Shown here piece after piece: positions 16,254-25,640 of a stretch of DNA of 64,000 bases. Under the pieces are notes generated by a model. The model had not been told where the DNA came from, ran no database searches, and saw only the letters and a list, made by a program, of their open reading frames with translations. Each line of letters starts with the position of its first letter. The stretch's first letter is position 1. The stretch covers positions 21,660-85,659 of the forward strand of contig NZ_JBHMFS010000020.1 in assembly GCF_051433165.1 (NCBI RefSeq), in the 5' to 3' direction. Both the position numbers and the translations under genes were made by a program. The DNA is from Falsiroseomonas sp051433165 (GTDB lineage Bacteria; Pseudomonadota; Alphaproteobacteria; Acetobacterales; Acetobacteraceae).

Positions 16254-18539
16254 ATGGCGGCCAGCCGAACCAGAAATGTTTCGTTGACGGCGCAGTCGGC
16301 TGCCTTCATCGATGCGCGCATCGCCTCCGGCCAGTATCGCGACGCTGGCGAGGTGCTTGCCGCTGCGCTGCACCTGCTGGCCGAGCAGGGCCCCGCCCAG
16401 CCCATGGACGCGCAGCAGATCGACCTGTTCCGGGACATGGCGGCGGAATCCCCCGCCCTGCTGTGGATCGGCGACCAGCATGGGCGCTGCATCCTGCCCA
16501 ACCGCGCGCTGCGCGACTTCTGCGGTATCGCCGCCGACGCGGCGGGCGCATTCGACTGGGCCGGCCTGCTGCATCCCGAGGATAGGGCGGCGGTCGCCGC
16601 ATCCTTCGCCGCGGGCCTGGGGGCCGGCGTGCCCTTCGTGGTCGAAGGCCGGTACCGGCACACCGCCGGCGGCTTCCGCCTGCTGCGGACGGAGGCGCGG
16701 CCACGCCTCGGCGCCGATGGCCGCGTCCTCGGCCTGTTCTGCGTCAACATCGACCTGACCGGCTTGCGGCAGGCCGAGACCACGCTGCACCAGGCCATCG
16801 CCGGTCTGCGATCGAGCGAGGCGCGGCGGCGCCTGGCGCAGGAAGCCGGCGGCATCGGCACCTTCGAGTGCGATCCGTACAGCGGGCGCGTTGAATGGTC
16901 GCCGGAGATGTTCCGCCTGCACGGCATGGATCCGGCCACGCCGCCCGAGGCGCTGCTGGCCGCCTGGCTGGCCCGCATCCACCCGGAGGAGCGGGACCAG
17001 ATGGCGCAGAACCTGCGCGCCGCCGCGGCTGAGAGCGGCCCGCTGCAGGGGGAGTTCCGCATCCTGCTACCGAATGGCGCGACCCGTTGGATCATGGCGC
17101 GGGGTGTCGTGGTGCGGGATGGGGAGGGGAAGAGGCTGCGGATCTGCGGCGTCGGCCTGGACATATCCGGCCTGCGCCGGGCCGAGGCCATGGCGCGGCA
17201 GAGCGAGGCACAGCAGCGCGCGATGTTCGATGCGGCGCCCTTCGGGGTCATGGTCATTGATCCCGGGACGCATGCCGTCCTGGATGTAAACCAGCGCGCC
17301 TGCCAGGAACTCGGCTACAGCCGGGACGAGGTCCTCCGCCTCGGCATCGGCGATATCGACGCGGCGGCCGATGCGGAAGCCATCCGCGCCCGCGGTCGCC
17401 AGAGCCGCCTCATCTGTGGCGCGCAGGAATTCGAGGCCCAGCACCGCACCCGCAGTGGAACCATCCGGGACGTGCTGGTGCGCGTGGTGGGGTTGGAGAT
17501 TGCGGGGCGCAACGTGACCTATGGCGCGCATATCGACATCACCGAGTGGAAGCGGGACGCGGCCGCCCTGCGCACCAGCGAGGCGCGGCTGCGCCTGGCG
17601 CTGGACGCGGCCGGCTTCGGCACCTGGGAGTATGACGTCCGCCGCAATCGAGGCGCGCGGAAGGGCCTGTTCGTGAATGATTTTCCCGGTGTGCCGGCCG
17701 CGGATTTCGACCTGGCCACCTGGCTTACCCCGGTCCATCCGGAAGATCGCCCCGTGGTGGAGGCCCGCCTGCGCGCCTTGGCCGAAGGCCGCTCACCCAG
17801 CTACGAGGCCGAGTTCCGCGTGCCGCGGGCGGAAGGCGGCTGGCGCTGGATGGCCTCCCGCGGCGCGGTGGTGGAAACCGATCAGCGGGGGCAGCCCGTG
17901 ACCCTGGCGGGGATCGCGCGCGACATCACCGAAAGCCGCCAGGTGGCGGAACGCCAGGCACTGCTGGCGCGGGAGGTGGACCACCGGGCGAAGAACGTGC
18001 TGGCGGTGGTGCAGGCGGCGCTGCGGCTGACCCGGGCGGCGGATCTGCCCTCCTACATCCGTGCCATCGAGGGGCGGGTGGCGGCCCTGGCCCGCACCCA
18101 GACCATGTTGGCCGAGAACCAGTGGAACGGCGCCAGGCTGGATGCGCTGCTGCGTGGAGAAATCGCGCCCTTTGCCGAGGAGGGACGTGTGGCATTGGAA
18201 GGGCCGGCCGTGGCGCTGATGCCGGCGCTCGCCCAGGCCCTGGCCATGGCGATCCATGAGCTGGCGACCAACGCGGTGAAGCATGGCGCGCTGTCCACCC
18301 TGGCCGGGCGGGTGCGGGTGGCGTGGCACGTGGCCGGCTGCACGCCCGACCGCCTGCATCTGGCTTGGTCCGAGGCAGGCGGGCCCAACCTGCAAGGCCC
18401 GCCCGCGCGGCGCGGCTTCGGGTCCCGGGTCCTGGAAGCGACGCTGTGCGGGCAGATTGGCGGTGCCGTGTCGCTGGATTGGCGGAGCGGCGGGCTGGTC
18501 TGCCGGATCGAGGTGCCGCTGGCGCAGCAGGGCTGCTGA
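16254..18539 (+). CDS. Soluble multi-PAS HWE-family histidine kinase with ParD-like N-terminus
   Basis: 761 aa without membrane spans. Residues 5-45 (RNVSLTAQSAAFIDARIASG, then DAGEVLAAALHLLAEQ) look like a ParD/CopG ribbon-helix-helix antitoxin domain. Four PAS/PAC modules follow (about 60-175, 195-310, 320-432, 445-560). The kinase core has H577 in EVDHRAKNVLAVVQA, the N-box HELATNAVKHGALS (668-681), the WSE motif (705-707) that defines HWE kinases, and GFGSRVLE (721-728). It senses a cytosolic signal and phosphorylates a partner receiver protein; no response regulator is adjacent. The ParD-like part may dimerise or bind DNA (inference). Confidence 0.88.
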   Translation: MAASRTRNVSLTAQSAAFIDARIASGQYRDAGEVLAAALHLLAEQGPAQPMDAQQIDLFRDMAAESPALLWIGDQHGRCILPNRALRDFCGIAADAAGAFDWAGLLHPEDRAAVAASFAAGLGAGVPFVVEGRYRHTAGGFRLLRTEARPRLGADGRVLGLFCVNIDLTGLRQAETTLHQAIAGLRSSEARRRLAQEAGGIGTFECDPYSGRVEWSPEMFRLHGMDPATPPEALLAAWLARIHPEERDQMAQNLRAAAAESGPLQGEFRILLPNGATRWIMARGVVVRDGEGKRLRICGVGLDISGLRRAEAMARQSEAQQRAMFDAAPFGVMVIDPGTHAVLDVNQRACQELGYSRDEVLRLGIGDIDAAADAEAIRARGRQSRLICGAQEFEAQHRTRSGTIRDVLVRVVGLEIAGRNVTYGAHIDITEWKRDAAALRTSEARLRLALDAAGFGTWEYDVRRNRGARKGLFVNDFPGVPAADFDLATWLTPVHPEDRPVVEARLRALAEGRSPSYEAEFRVPRAEGGWRWMASRGAVVETDQRGQPVTLAGIARDITESRQVAERQALLAREVDHRAKNVLAVVQAALRLTRAADLPSYIRAIEGRVAALARTQTMLAENQWNGARLDALLRGEIAPFAEEGRVALEGPAVALMPALAQALAMAIHELATNAVKHGALSTLAGRVRVAWHVAGCTPDRLHLAWSEAGGPNLQGPPARRGFGSRVLEATLCGQIGGAVSLDWRSGGLVCRIEVPLAQQGC

Positions 18540-18548
18540 CGGCGGCCC

Positions 18549-20204
18549 CTACGGCGCCCAGGGTTCCGGTGCGCGGCAGTCAATATCTGTGGCCACATCC
18601 ACCACCACTGTCTCCTCCGCCGCCATCGCCTCGGCCAGTGCGGCGGCGAGGTCGCCCGGACGTTCCACGCGGATGCCGCGCAGGCCGAACTGGCACGCGA
18701 GCGCGGCGAAATCCGTGGGCCCGAAGCGCAGCACCTGTTCCGCCGCCACCGGGCGGTTGCCGGCCTGCTTCAGGTAGTTGGGCCAGCCCTGGCCGAAGCC
18801 GGAATTGTTGTTCACCACCAGCACCACCGCAATGCCGCGCCGCTTCGCCGTCTCCAGCTCCGTCAGGTGGTAGTACAGTGCGCCATCGCCGGACCAGCAC
18901 ACCACCTTGCGGCCGGGCGCCGCGCATTTCGCGCCCAGCGCCGCCGGAAAGGCCCAGCCGAGCGAGCCCGCCGCGCGTAGATAGGTCTGGCCTGGGGCGA
19001 GGTCGATCAACGTGCCGGTCCAGATGCCGGAATAACCGGTATCCGCCACCAATATGCCATCCGCCGGCAAGGCGCGCGTGATCTCGGCCGCCAGTCGCGC
19101 CGGGTCGATCGCCATCGCATCACTGGCCAGGCGCGGCGCCATGGCGGCGCGCCATTCGGCCATCAGCTCCTGCGCCTGCCCCAGCAGCGCGCCGTCCCGC
19201 GCCGGTTCGCCGAGTTCCGCGATCAGTGCCGCCAGCGTCGCGCGCGGGTCGCCGAGCAGCGCCACCTCCGTCGCGTAGCTGCGCTCGAATTCCAGCGGAT
19301 CTGCGTCGATCTGGATGATGCGCGTGCCGGGCGCGGGTATGCGCCAGGCATGGGTCAACTGGTCGCCGGTGTCGCAGCCGATGAACAGCACCAGCTCCGC
19401 CGCGTGGACGATGCGGTTGGCCGGCGGCGCGGAATAGCCGCCGACCACGCCGATGGCGTGCGGGTCGCGCGTATCGATCAGCCCGCGCGCGCCGAGCGAG
19501 GTGGCAACCGGCGCGCGCAGCAACCGCGCCAGGGCCAGCAGCTCCGCCCCGCAGCCGCACAGCGCCGCGCCGTCCCCGGCCACGATCACGACGCGGTCGG
19601 TGCCGCGTAGCGCAGCCGCCGCCGCGCGCAGCGAGGCGGCGTCCGCCACCGGCCGATGCCGTGGTGCCGTCCAGTCGCCAAGCGCGGCGGGTTCGGCCGA
19701 GGTCTCGCTGATCTCGACGAACTCGCCCATCAGCCCCTTGAGGTCCAGATGCACCGGGCGCGGCGGCGCGCTGGTGGCGGCGGCCCAGGCCTGGCGGAAC
19801 TGCCGCGGCAGCTCCGCCGCGCTTTCCACCTGCGCGGCGTGGCGCGTGACCGGCGCGAATAGCGGCGCATGCGCCACTTCCTGATAGGCGTTGCGATGCT
19901 GGTGATCGAGCGGCTTGTGACCGGTGAGGGCCAGCACCGGGCTGCGGCCGAGCCACGCATCCTGCAGCCCGGCGGCGAGGTTCGCCGCCCCCACGGACTG
20001 GGCCGCCACCACGCCCGGCCGCCCGGAGATGCGGCCATAGGCATCCGCCATGTAGGCCGCGGCCTTCTCCGTGTGCGCCAGCACCGGCTGCACGCCGACG
20101 CGCTCCATCTCCAGCAGCGTGCGGCGCAGCACCGCATCGACGAAGAAAAGATGCGTCTGGCCGGAGGCCTTGAGGCTGCGGGCCAACCATTCGGCGCCAT
20201 TCAT
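18549..20204 (-). CDS. Thiamine-diphosphate-dependent enzyme (acetolactate synthase/benzoylformate decarboxylase-like)
   Basis: 551 aa. The ATG at 20204 is chosen over an upstream in-frame start because AAGGAA lies 10 bases before it and the homologous N-terminus begins MNGAEWLARSLKASG. The catalytic Glu is in LAHTEKAAAYMADAYGR (about residue 44). The ThDP/Mg motif GDGALYYHLTELETAKRRG ends in NNNSGFG (about 450-485). These enzymes decarboxylate or ligate 2-oxo acids. As the last gene of the acyl-CoA operon, downstream of a 2-hydroxyacid dehydrogenase, it may process the 2-oxo acid that enzyme makes (inference). Exact reaction unknown. Confidence 0.85.
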   Translation of the reverse strand: MNGAEWLARSLKASGQTHLFFVDAVLRRTLLEMERVGVQPVLAHTEKAAAYMADAYGRISGRPGVVAAQSVGAANLAAGLQDAWLGRSPVLALTGHKPLDHQHRNAYQEVAHAPLFAPVTRHAAQVESAAELPRQFRQAWAAATSAPPRPVHLDLKGLMGEFVEISETSAEPAALGDWTAPRHRPVADAASLRAAAAALRGTDRVVIVAGDGAALCGCGAELLALARLLRAPVATSLGARGLIDTRDPHAIGVVGGYSAPPANRIVHAAELVLFIGCDTGDQLTHAWRIPAPGTRIIQIDADPLEFERSYATEVALLGDPRATLAALIAELGEPARDGALLGQAQELMAEWRAAMAPRLASDAMAIDPARLAAEITRALPADGILVADTGYSGIWTGTLIDLAPGQTYLRAAGSLGWAFPAALGAKCAAPGRKVVCWSGDGALYYHLTELETAKRRGIAVVLVVNNNSGFGQGWPNYLKQAGNRPVAAEQVLRFGPTDFAALACQFGLRGIRVERPGDLAAALAEAMAAEETVVVDVATDIDCRAPEPWAP

Positions 20205-20282
20205 CGCGGCGTTTCCTTGATGCGTTTCCTGCCTTCCAGGGGTAGAACCGGCGCTCGCGCCTGTCGATCCCCCAGGCAAGAT

Positions 20283-21317
20283 CTATGCGGGTTGCAAGCG
20301 CCGCTGCGTGTAGGCCGGCAGAACCTCCGGGTTCACCAGCCGCGGCAGCGCCTCGCCCCGTGCGGCGGCGATGAAACCCTCCGCGGCGAAGCGGCCGACG
20401 CGGGCGCGGCTTTCCTGCGTCACGCCCGCGGTGTGCGGCGTGGCCACCACGCGAGGATGCGCAAGCAAGGGATGGTCGGCCGGCGGCGGCTCCCGTTCCC
20501 ACACATCCAGCCCGGCGCCGGCGATATGGCCGGATTGCAGCGCGGCCAACAGCGCCGCCTCGTCATGGACATGGCCGCGCGCGGTGGTGATGAAGATGGC
20601 GCCCGGACGCATGGCGGCGAAAGCCTCTGCGCCGAACAGGCCGCGCGTCGCCGCCTCCAGCGGGCAGTGGACGGAGACGATGTCTGCAGCGGCGAGCAGT
20701 TCCGGCAATTCGGCCTTGCTGGCGCCCCGCGCGCCGCATTCGGCGGCGGACAGGTAGGGATCGCAGACCAGCACACGGCAGCCGAAGGCCAGGCGCAGGA
20801 TTTCCGCAACGCGCCGCCCGACATGGCCGAGGCCGATCAGCCCCACCGTCCGGCCCGCCAGTTCCCGCCCCATGAAGGCGCCACGATTGGCGGCGCCACC
20901 CGCGCGCATCGCGTGTTGGGCCTCGGGCATGCGCTTCAGCAGCGTCAGCATCATGCCGACCGCGTGTTCCGCCACGCCTTCCGCATTGCCGCCGGCCTGG
21001 TTCAGAACGGCGATACCGGCCGTGGTGCACGCGGGCACGTCGATGGTGTCATAGCCAGCGCCATAGCTGGAGACGACGAGGAGCCGGGGCAGGGCGGCCA
21101 GCAGCGAAGGCGTGGCGTGCCATGCCAACGGCAATTCATCCCGCGCCGCCTGCACGTAATAGCCCTCGCAGGTGGCAAGCCCGGCGCGGATGCGGTCCGC
21201 GCCATCCGCCAGCGACAGCCGGATCACCTTAAGCTCCGGCGCTGCGGCTGCCGTGTCGAGGAAGCTCTGGTGCATCGGCTGGTCGAGATAGCCGACCCGA
21301 AAACGGGGCCTGGTCAT
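20283..21317 (-). CDS. D-isomer-specific 2-hydroxyacid dehydrogenase
   Basis: 344 aa. NAD-binding motif TVGLIGLGHVGRRVAEIL near residue 165. The substrate-side VVSSYGAGYDTID (about 92), catalytic Arg/Glu region (TTARGHVHDEAAL, about 255) and ATPHTAG His (about 305) match phosphoglycerate-dehydrogenase-like enzymes. It interconverts a 2-hydroxy acid and a 2-oxo acid. Its ATG overlaps the CoA-ligase stop by 4 bases, and 78 bases separate it from the ThDP enzyme, so it belongs to the acyl-CoA operon. Confidence 0.88.
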   Translation of the reverse strand: MTRPRFRVGYLDQPMHQSFLDTAAAAPELKVIRLSLADGADRIRAGLATCEGYYVQAARDELPLAWHATPSLLAALPRLLVVSSYGAGYDTIDVPACTTAGIAVLNQAGGNAEGVAEHAVGMMLTLLKRMPEAQHAMRAGGAANRGAFMGRELAGRTVGLIGLGHVGRRVAEILRLAFGCRVLVCDPYLSAAECGARGASKAELPELLAAADIVSVHCPLEAATRGLFGAEAFAAMRPGAIFITTARGHVHDEAALLAALQSGHIAGAGLDVWEREPPPADHPLLAHPRVVATPHTAGVTQESRARVGRFAAEGFIAAARGEALPRLVNPEVLPAYTQRRLQPA

Positions 21318-23404
21318 CCGCGCAGCGCCACCAGCGCATCCAGCGCCACGCCGCCCTGTTGCTGCACAAGGAAGGGATTGATCTCGATGCTCTCGATCTC
21401 CGGCTGTGCCGCAGCGAAACCCGCGACGGCGCAGAGTGCGGCCACCAGCGCCGCCTTGTCCAGCGCCGGCCCGCCGCGCCAGCCTGCCAGCAGCCTTGCG
21501 CCCTGCACGGATTCCACCAGGGCGGCGGCGCGCGCGGGTGTCAGCGGTGCGGAGGCGAAGGCAACGTCGCGGAACAACTCCACGGAGATGCCGCCGAGGC
21601 CGAACATCACCATCGGCCCGAAGATCGCGTCGCGCTGCACGCCGATGATGGTCTCCACGCCACCGTGCACCATGGGCGCCACCAGCACGCCATCCAGCCG
21701 CGCATCAGGCCGCGCCGTGCGGGCGCGCTCCATCAGCGTGGCGAAGCCCTGCCGTGCCGCTTCCGCATCGGCCAGGTTCAGCAGCACGCCGCCGATCTCG
21801 GTCTTGTGTGGGATGTCATCCGACAGGATCTTCATCACGACGGGATAGCCCACGGCATCCGCGGCACGCACCGCATCTTCGGCCGATGCGCACCCATGTT
21901 CAGGCAGCACCGTCACGCCGATTTCGGCCAGCAGCGCCTTGGCCGCAGCTTCGTTGCCCGCGACGATCCGGCGCCGCGCGGGCGGCGCCGCCTCCGCAAG
22001 CACCATGGCCGCGTCTTGCAACGCCCGCAGCCTTGCGGCGCCCGTCACGGCCTTCACCGCGCGCGTCGGGTCCTCGAACACCGCCACGCCGAGCGCTTCC
22101 AGCTTCGTCCGTACCTCCTCGACCGAGGTCATCACCGCCACCACCACCCGGTCCGGCGCGGCCTTGCGCAGCGCGGCCAGGGTCTGCTCCAGCGGCGGGA
22201 AGCGCGGGATGTTGCGACCGAGATGAGCCAGGTAGAACAGGAAGCTGCCAAGCTCCGCCCCGCGCAGCATCTCCTGGCTGATCGCCTCAAAGATATGCAT
22301 GCGGCCATTGAGCTGCGCGGTGGTGTCGATCGGGTTTCGGCCGCCCGCCATGGGCTGAATCGCGCGGATGTTTGCCAGCACGTCATCGGCCATCGGCGGC
22401 ACGGACAGCCCGGCCTCGATGCAGGCATCCGCCATCAACACGCCGATGCCGCCGGAGACGGTGAGCACGCCCACCGCATCATTCGGCGGCAGCGGCGCGA
22501 TGGCGCAGAGATAGGCGATGTCGATCATCTCCTCGATCGACTGCGTGCGGTAGGCGCCGCATTCGCGGAACACCGCGCTGAAGATGCGATCCTCCCCGGC
22601 TAGCGATCCGGTATGCGTGGCAGCCGCCGCGGCGCCGACCTCCGTGGTGCCGACCTTCATGATGATCACCGGCTTGCGCGCCGCCGCCGCCTTTAGCAAT
22701 GCGCGCCGCAGCGCCGCGCCATCCTTGCAGCCTTCGAGAGAGGCGCAGATCACCCGCGTGCCGGCATCATCGGCCAGATAGTCGATGGCCGCGGCCACAT
22801 CGATATCCGCCTCATTGCCCGTGGCGATGGCGCGGCTGATGCCGATGCCGCGCAGATGTGCCGCGGCATAGATGTGGCTGCCATAGGCGCCGCTTTGCGT
22901 GGCGATGCCGATCACGCCAGGCCCCGGTTGCGCCGTGGCGAGCAGGGATGAGAAGGTGCCGAAAAATCCATCCGGCGGGCTGATGCTGCCCAGGGCATTC
23001 GGCCCGGTGATCCGCATGCCATGCCGGCGCGCCAGCGCCGCGACGCGATCCTGCATCGCAGCCCCCTCGGCGCCTTCCTCGGCAAAGCCGGAGGACAGCA
23101 CCTGCACATGCAGGATGCCCTTCGCCGCGCAATCCTCCAACGCCGGTTCCACCAGCGCTGCCGGCAGCAGCATCAGCGCGGAATCCGGCACCTCCGGCAG
23201 GTCCCGCACGCTCGGCCAGGCGGGCAGGCCCTGGACCTGCTTTGCGGTGACGTTGATCGGGTAGATGCGGCCCCGATAGCCCAGCTCCCGCAAATGCAGC
23301 AGCGTGCGGCCACCGAGCTTGTCGGGATCATTCGAGGCGCCGATCACGGCGACCGAGGCCGGGCGGAACATCTTCTCCAGCGGGTGCATCACAGGCTCCG
23401 TCAC
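21314..23404 (-). CDS. Acyl-CoA ligase, ADP-forming (acetyl-CoA synthetase/protein acetyltransferase Pat-like family)
   Basis: 696 aa. It has an N-terminal CoA-binding domain (SVAVIGASNDPDKLGG, about 13-28), a Smt/ligase domain with GPNALG (about 138), and the phospho-histidine loop ATHTGSLAGED (about 262). The C-terminal ATP-grasp domain (VGYPVVMKILSDDIPHKTEI, about 520) is on the same chain, as in bacterial fused forms. It activates a carboxylic acid to its CoA thioester with ATP. No GNAT domain is seen, so it is a ligase and not a lysine acetyltransferase. The GTG start overlaps the previous stop (GTGA). Confidence 0.88.
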   Translation of the reverse strand: MTEPVMHPLEKMFRPASVAVIGASNDPDKLGGRTLLHLRELGYRGRIYPINVTAKQVQGLPAWPSVRDLPEVPDSALMLLPAALVEPALEDCAAKGILHVQVLSSGFAEEGAEGAAMQDRVAALARRHGMRITGPNALGSISPPDGFFGTFSSLLATAQPGPGVIGIATQSGAYGSHIYAAAHLRGIGISRAIATGNEADIDVAAAIDYLADDAGTRVICASLEGCKDGAALRRALLKAAAARKPVIIMKVGTTEVGAAAAATHTGSLAGEDRIFSAVFRECGAYRTQSIEEMIDIAYLCAIAPLPPNDAVGVLTVSGGIGVLMADACIEAGLSVPPMADDVLANIRAIQPMAGGRNPIDTTAQLNGRMHIFEAISQEMLRGAELGSFLFYLAHLGRNIPRFPPLEQTLAALRKAAPDRVVVAVMTSVEEVRTKLEALGVAVFEDPTRAVKAVTGAARLRALQDAAMVLAEAAPPARRRIVAGNEAAAKALLAEIGVTVLPEHGCASAEDAVRAADAVGYPVVMKILSDDIPHKTEIGGVLLNLADAEAARQGFATLMERARTARPDARLDGVLVAPMVHGGVETIIGVQRDAIFGPMVMFGLGGISVELFRDVAFASAPLTPARAAALVESVQGARLLAGWRGGPALDKAALVAALCAVAGFAAAQPEIESIEINPFLVQQQGGVALDALVALRG

Positions 23405-24462
23405 GCGGCCTGTGCCAGCAGGCGGCCTGCCTGGAAGCTTCGGTCGCCGAATTCGAATTCCGCCATCATCACGCGGCGCGCGAGGCGAATGGCGCGCACG
23501 CCCTCGGTCAGCCCCATGCCGCCATGCATCTGGATGGTCTCATGCGCCACGAGCCGCCCGGCCTCACCCAGCCGCAGCTTGGCGAGCGCGATGTCACGCC
23601 ATGGCAGCGCGTCCGCCGATGCCGCGCCGCGCAGCGCATGCGCTACAAGGCCACGCAAATTTTCATACTCCACATACATCTCCGCCACGCGATGCCGCAG
23701 TGCCTGGTAGGAGGCGAGCGGCGCGTTGAACTGCACGCGGTCCGAGAGGAAGGCGATGGTCTGCTCGATGATGGCCCCCATGGCGGAAACACCCTCGACG
23801 CAAGTGATCAGCGCGCCAAGATCCCGCGCTTGATCGATCTGCGGCGCCAGGCCACGCGCCAGCACGTGCGCTTCCGCGCCAGTGAAATGCCAATCAGCCG
23901 CGAGCCGCCCATCGATCCGCAAAGACAGCGCCCGTGTAATGCCGGGCGCAGTGGCAGGCAGCAGCAGCACATCGCCGCCGGCGGTAGCGAGCAGCAGATG
24001 CGTCGGGTCCGGCGGCGTCTCCACCGCTACCACGCCGCCTTCGAGCGTGGCGCCGCAGCGCAGCGGTGGTGCACCGGGATCCTGGGTCGCATCTGGCAGA
24101 ATCACGCAAATGCGTGCCGTGCCCTCCGCAAGCCGCGCCAGCGCATCCCGCGCACCGGCAGCGGCCAGCAAGGAAGGAGCCACCGCGCAGCACATGGCGA
24201 GCGGCAGCGGCAGCCCGCCGCGCCCGGCACCACAAGCCAGTGCCGCGACATCGCCGAGTTCACCGCCGGCACCACCCGCATCCTCCGCAACCATGGTCGC
24301 CATCCAGCCGAGGCCAGCGATCGCATCCCAATGCCGGCGCAGGGCGGCCAGATGCTCGCCGGGTTCGGCCAGCGCGGAAAGCTCCGCATCGGCATCCAGC
24401 GCCAGGCGCAGCGCCATCTCATAAGTATCGCCGCCGATCAGCGGGGTCGCGGTGAAGGGCAT
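23401..24462 (-). CDS. Acyl-CoA dehydrogenase family protein (short, diverged)
   Basis: 353 aa, shorter than the usual 380-400. The C-terminal helical domain is clear (QFNAPLASYQALRHRVAEMY, about 245; HETIQMHGGMGLTEG, about 310). The N-terminal and middle domains are diverged and lack the usual flavin-contact pattern. It follows a canonical acyl-CoA dehydrogenase by 4 bases, the arrangement known for heteromeric acyl-CoA dehydrogenases in which one subunit carries the active base and the other mainly structure. It would desaturate the CoA ester made by the ligase (inference). Confidence 0.8.
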   Translation of the reverse strand: MPFTATPLIGGDTYEMALRLALDADAELSALAEPGEHLAALRRHWDAIAGLGWMATMVAEDAGGAGGELGDVAALACGAGRGGLPLPLAMCCAVAPSLLAAAGARDALARLAEGTARICVILPDATQDPGAPPLRCGATLEGGVVAVETPPDPTHLLLATAGGDVLLLPATAPGITRALSLRIDGRLAADWHFTGAEAHVLARGLAPQIDQARDLGALITCVEGVSAMGAIIEQTIAFLSDRVQFNAPLASYQALRHRVAEMYVEYENLRGLVAHALRGAASADALPWRDIALAKLRLGEAGRLVAHETIQMHGGMGLTEGVRAIRLARRVMMAEFEFGDRSFQAGRLLAQAA

Positions 24463-24466
24463 GGCG

Positions 24467-25639
24467 TCAGGATCCGAAGAGCTGCTTGGCGATCACGTTC
24501 TTCTGTACCTCGCTGCTGCCGCCATAGATCGTGCGCACCCGCATATACATGTAGTTCTGCACCCACTCGATGCCGGGCGCTTCCGCATTCGGCCCGCTGC
24601 CGTCGATGCGCCGGAAGCGCGGCGCCAGGCGGGCGCCCACCGCATCCATCGCCACCTCTGCCACATGCTGGTGCGAGACGCTTGTGCTGAGCTTCATCAC
24701 GGAGGGCAGCAGGCCGAGCGGCTTGCCCTCCATCACCGCCGCGACCGCTTCCTTGCCCAATGCCAGCGCGCCATGCAGCTCTGCCTCCGCCAGTAGCAGG
24801 CGCAGCTCCAACGCCTCCCGTTTCGCACGCTGGTCTTCACCGGCCAATTCCTGCGCGACGAGGTCGCGCGTGCGCGCCAGGTTCTTCAGCGCCGGCGCGA
24901 CATTGGCGCCGCCCAGCCGTTCCCGTTCCAACAGGAACTTGCCATAGGTCCAGCCCTGGCCTTCTTCGCCGATTCGGTTGGCGCCGGGCACGCGCACATT
25001 GTCGAGAAATACCTCGTTCACATGGTGCCAGCCATCGATGGTGCGGATCGGGCGGATGGTGATGCCGGGCGCGTTCAGCGGGATCAGCAGCATGGTGATG
25101 CCCTGCTGCTTCTTCGCCTCCTGCGAGGTGCGCACCAGTGTGTACATCCAATCCGATTCATGCGCGTGCGACGTCCATGTCTTCTGGCCATCGACGACGT
25201 ATTCATCGCCTTCGCGCCGCGCCGCGGTGCGGAGCGAGGCGAGGTCGGAGCCAGCGCCGGGTTCGGAATACCCCTGGCACCACCAGTCATCCCCGCTGAG
25301 GATGCCGGGCAGGAAGCGCGCCTGCTGTTCGGGCGTGCCGAATTCGATGATGACCGGGCCGATGTGGCGCAGACCGTGGTGGTATTGCGGCGGGCAGTCG
25401 CATTCCGCCATCACCTCATCGAAGATGTGCCGCTGCTGATGGTCCCAGCCCGTGCCACCGAACTGCTTCGGCCAGGATGGCGCGCCCCAGCCATGCGCGT
25501 GCAGAATCTGCTGCCACGGTTGCCACACCTTGCGCGACAGCTTGCGATAGCTGGCGACAACCGCGCGGATCTCCGGCGGGCAGCGGGTTTGCGCGAATTC
25601 CGTGACCTCCCGCCGGAAGGCCTCGTAGTCCACTGCCAT
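24467..25639 (-). CDS. Acyl-CoA dehydrogenase
   Basis: 390 aa. The ATG at 25639 is chosen because MAVDYEAFRREVTEFA is the family start and it sits 1 base after the enoyl-CoA hydratase stop (TGAGATG); the longer frame runs into that gene. It has the typical WQGYSEPGAGSDLASLRT FAD/substrate segment (about 120), GQKTWTSHAHESDW (about 150) and a C-terminal IYGGSSEVQKNVIAKQLFG (about 370). FAD-dependent alpha,beta-dehydrogenation of an acyl-CoA in the cytosol. Likely pairs with the short paralogue downstream. Confidence 0.9.
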   Translation of the reverse strand: MAVDYEAFRREVTEFAQTRCPPEIRAVVASYRKLSRKVWQPWQQILHAHGWGAPSWPKQFGGTGWDHQQRHIFDEVMAECDCPPQYHHGLRHIGPVIIEFGTPEQQARFLPGILSGDDWWCQGYSEPGAGSDLASLRTAARREGDEYVVDGQKTWTSHAHESDWMYTLVRTSQEAKKQQGITMLLIPLNAPGITIRPIRTIDGWHHVNEVFLDNVRVPGANRIGEEGQGWTYGKFLLERERLGGANVAPALKNLARTRDLVAQELAGEDQRAKREALELRLLLAEAELHGALALGKEAVAAVMEGKPLGLLPSVMKLSTSVSHQHVAEVAMDAVGARLAPRFRRIDGSGPNAEAPGIEWVQNYMYMRVRTIYGGSSEVQKNVIAKQLFGS

Positions 25640-25640
25640 C

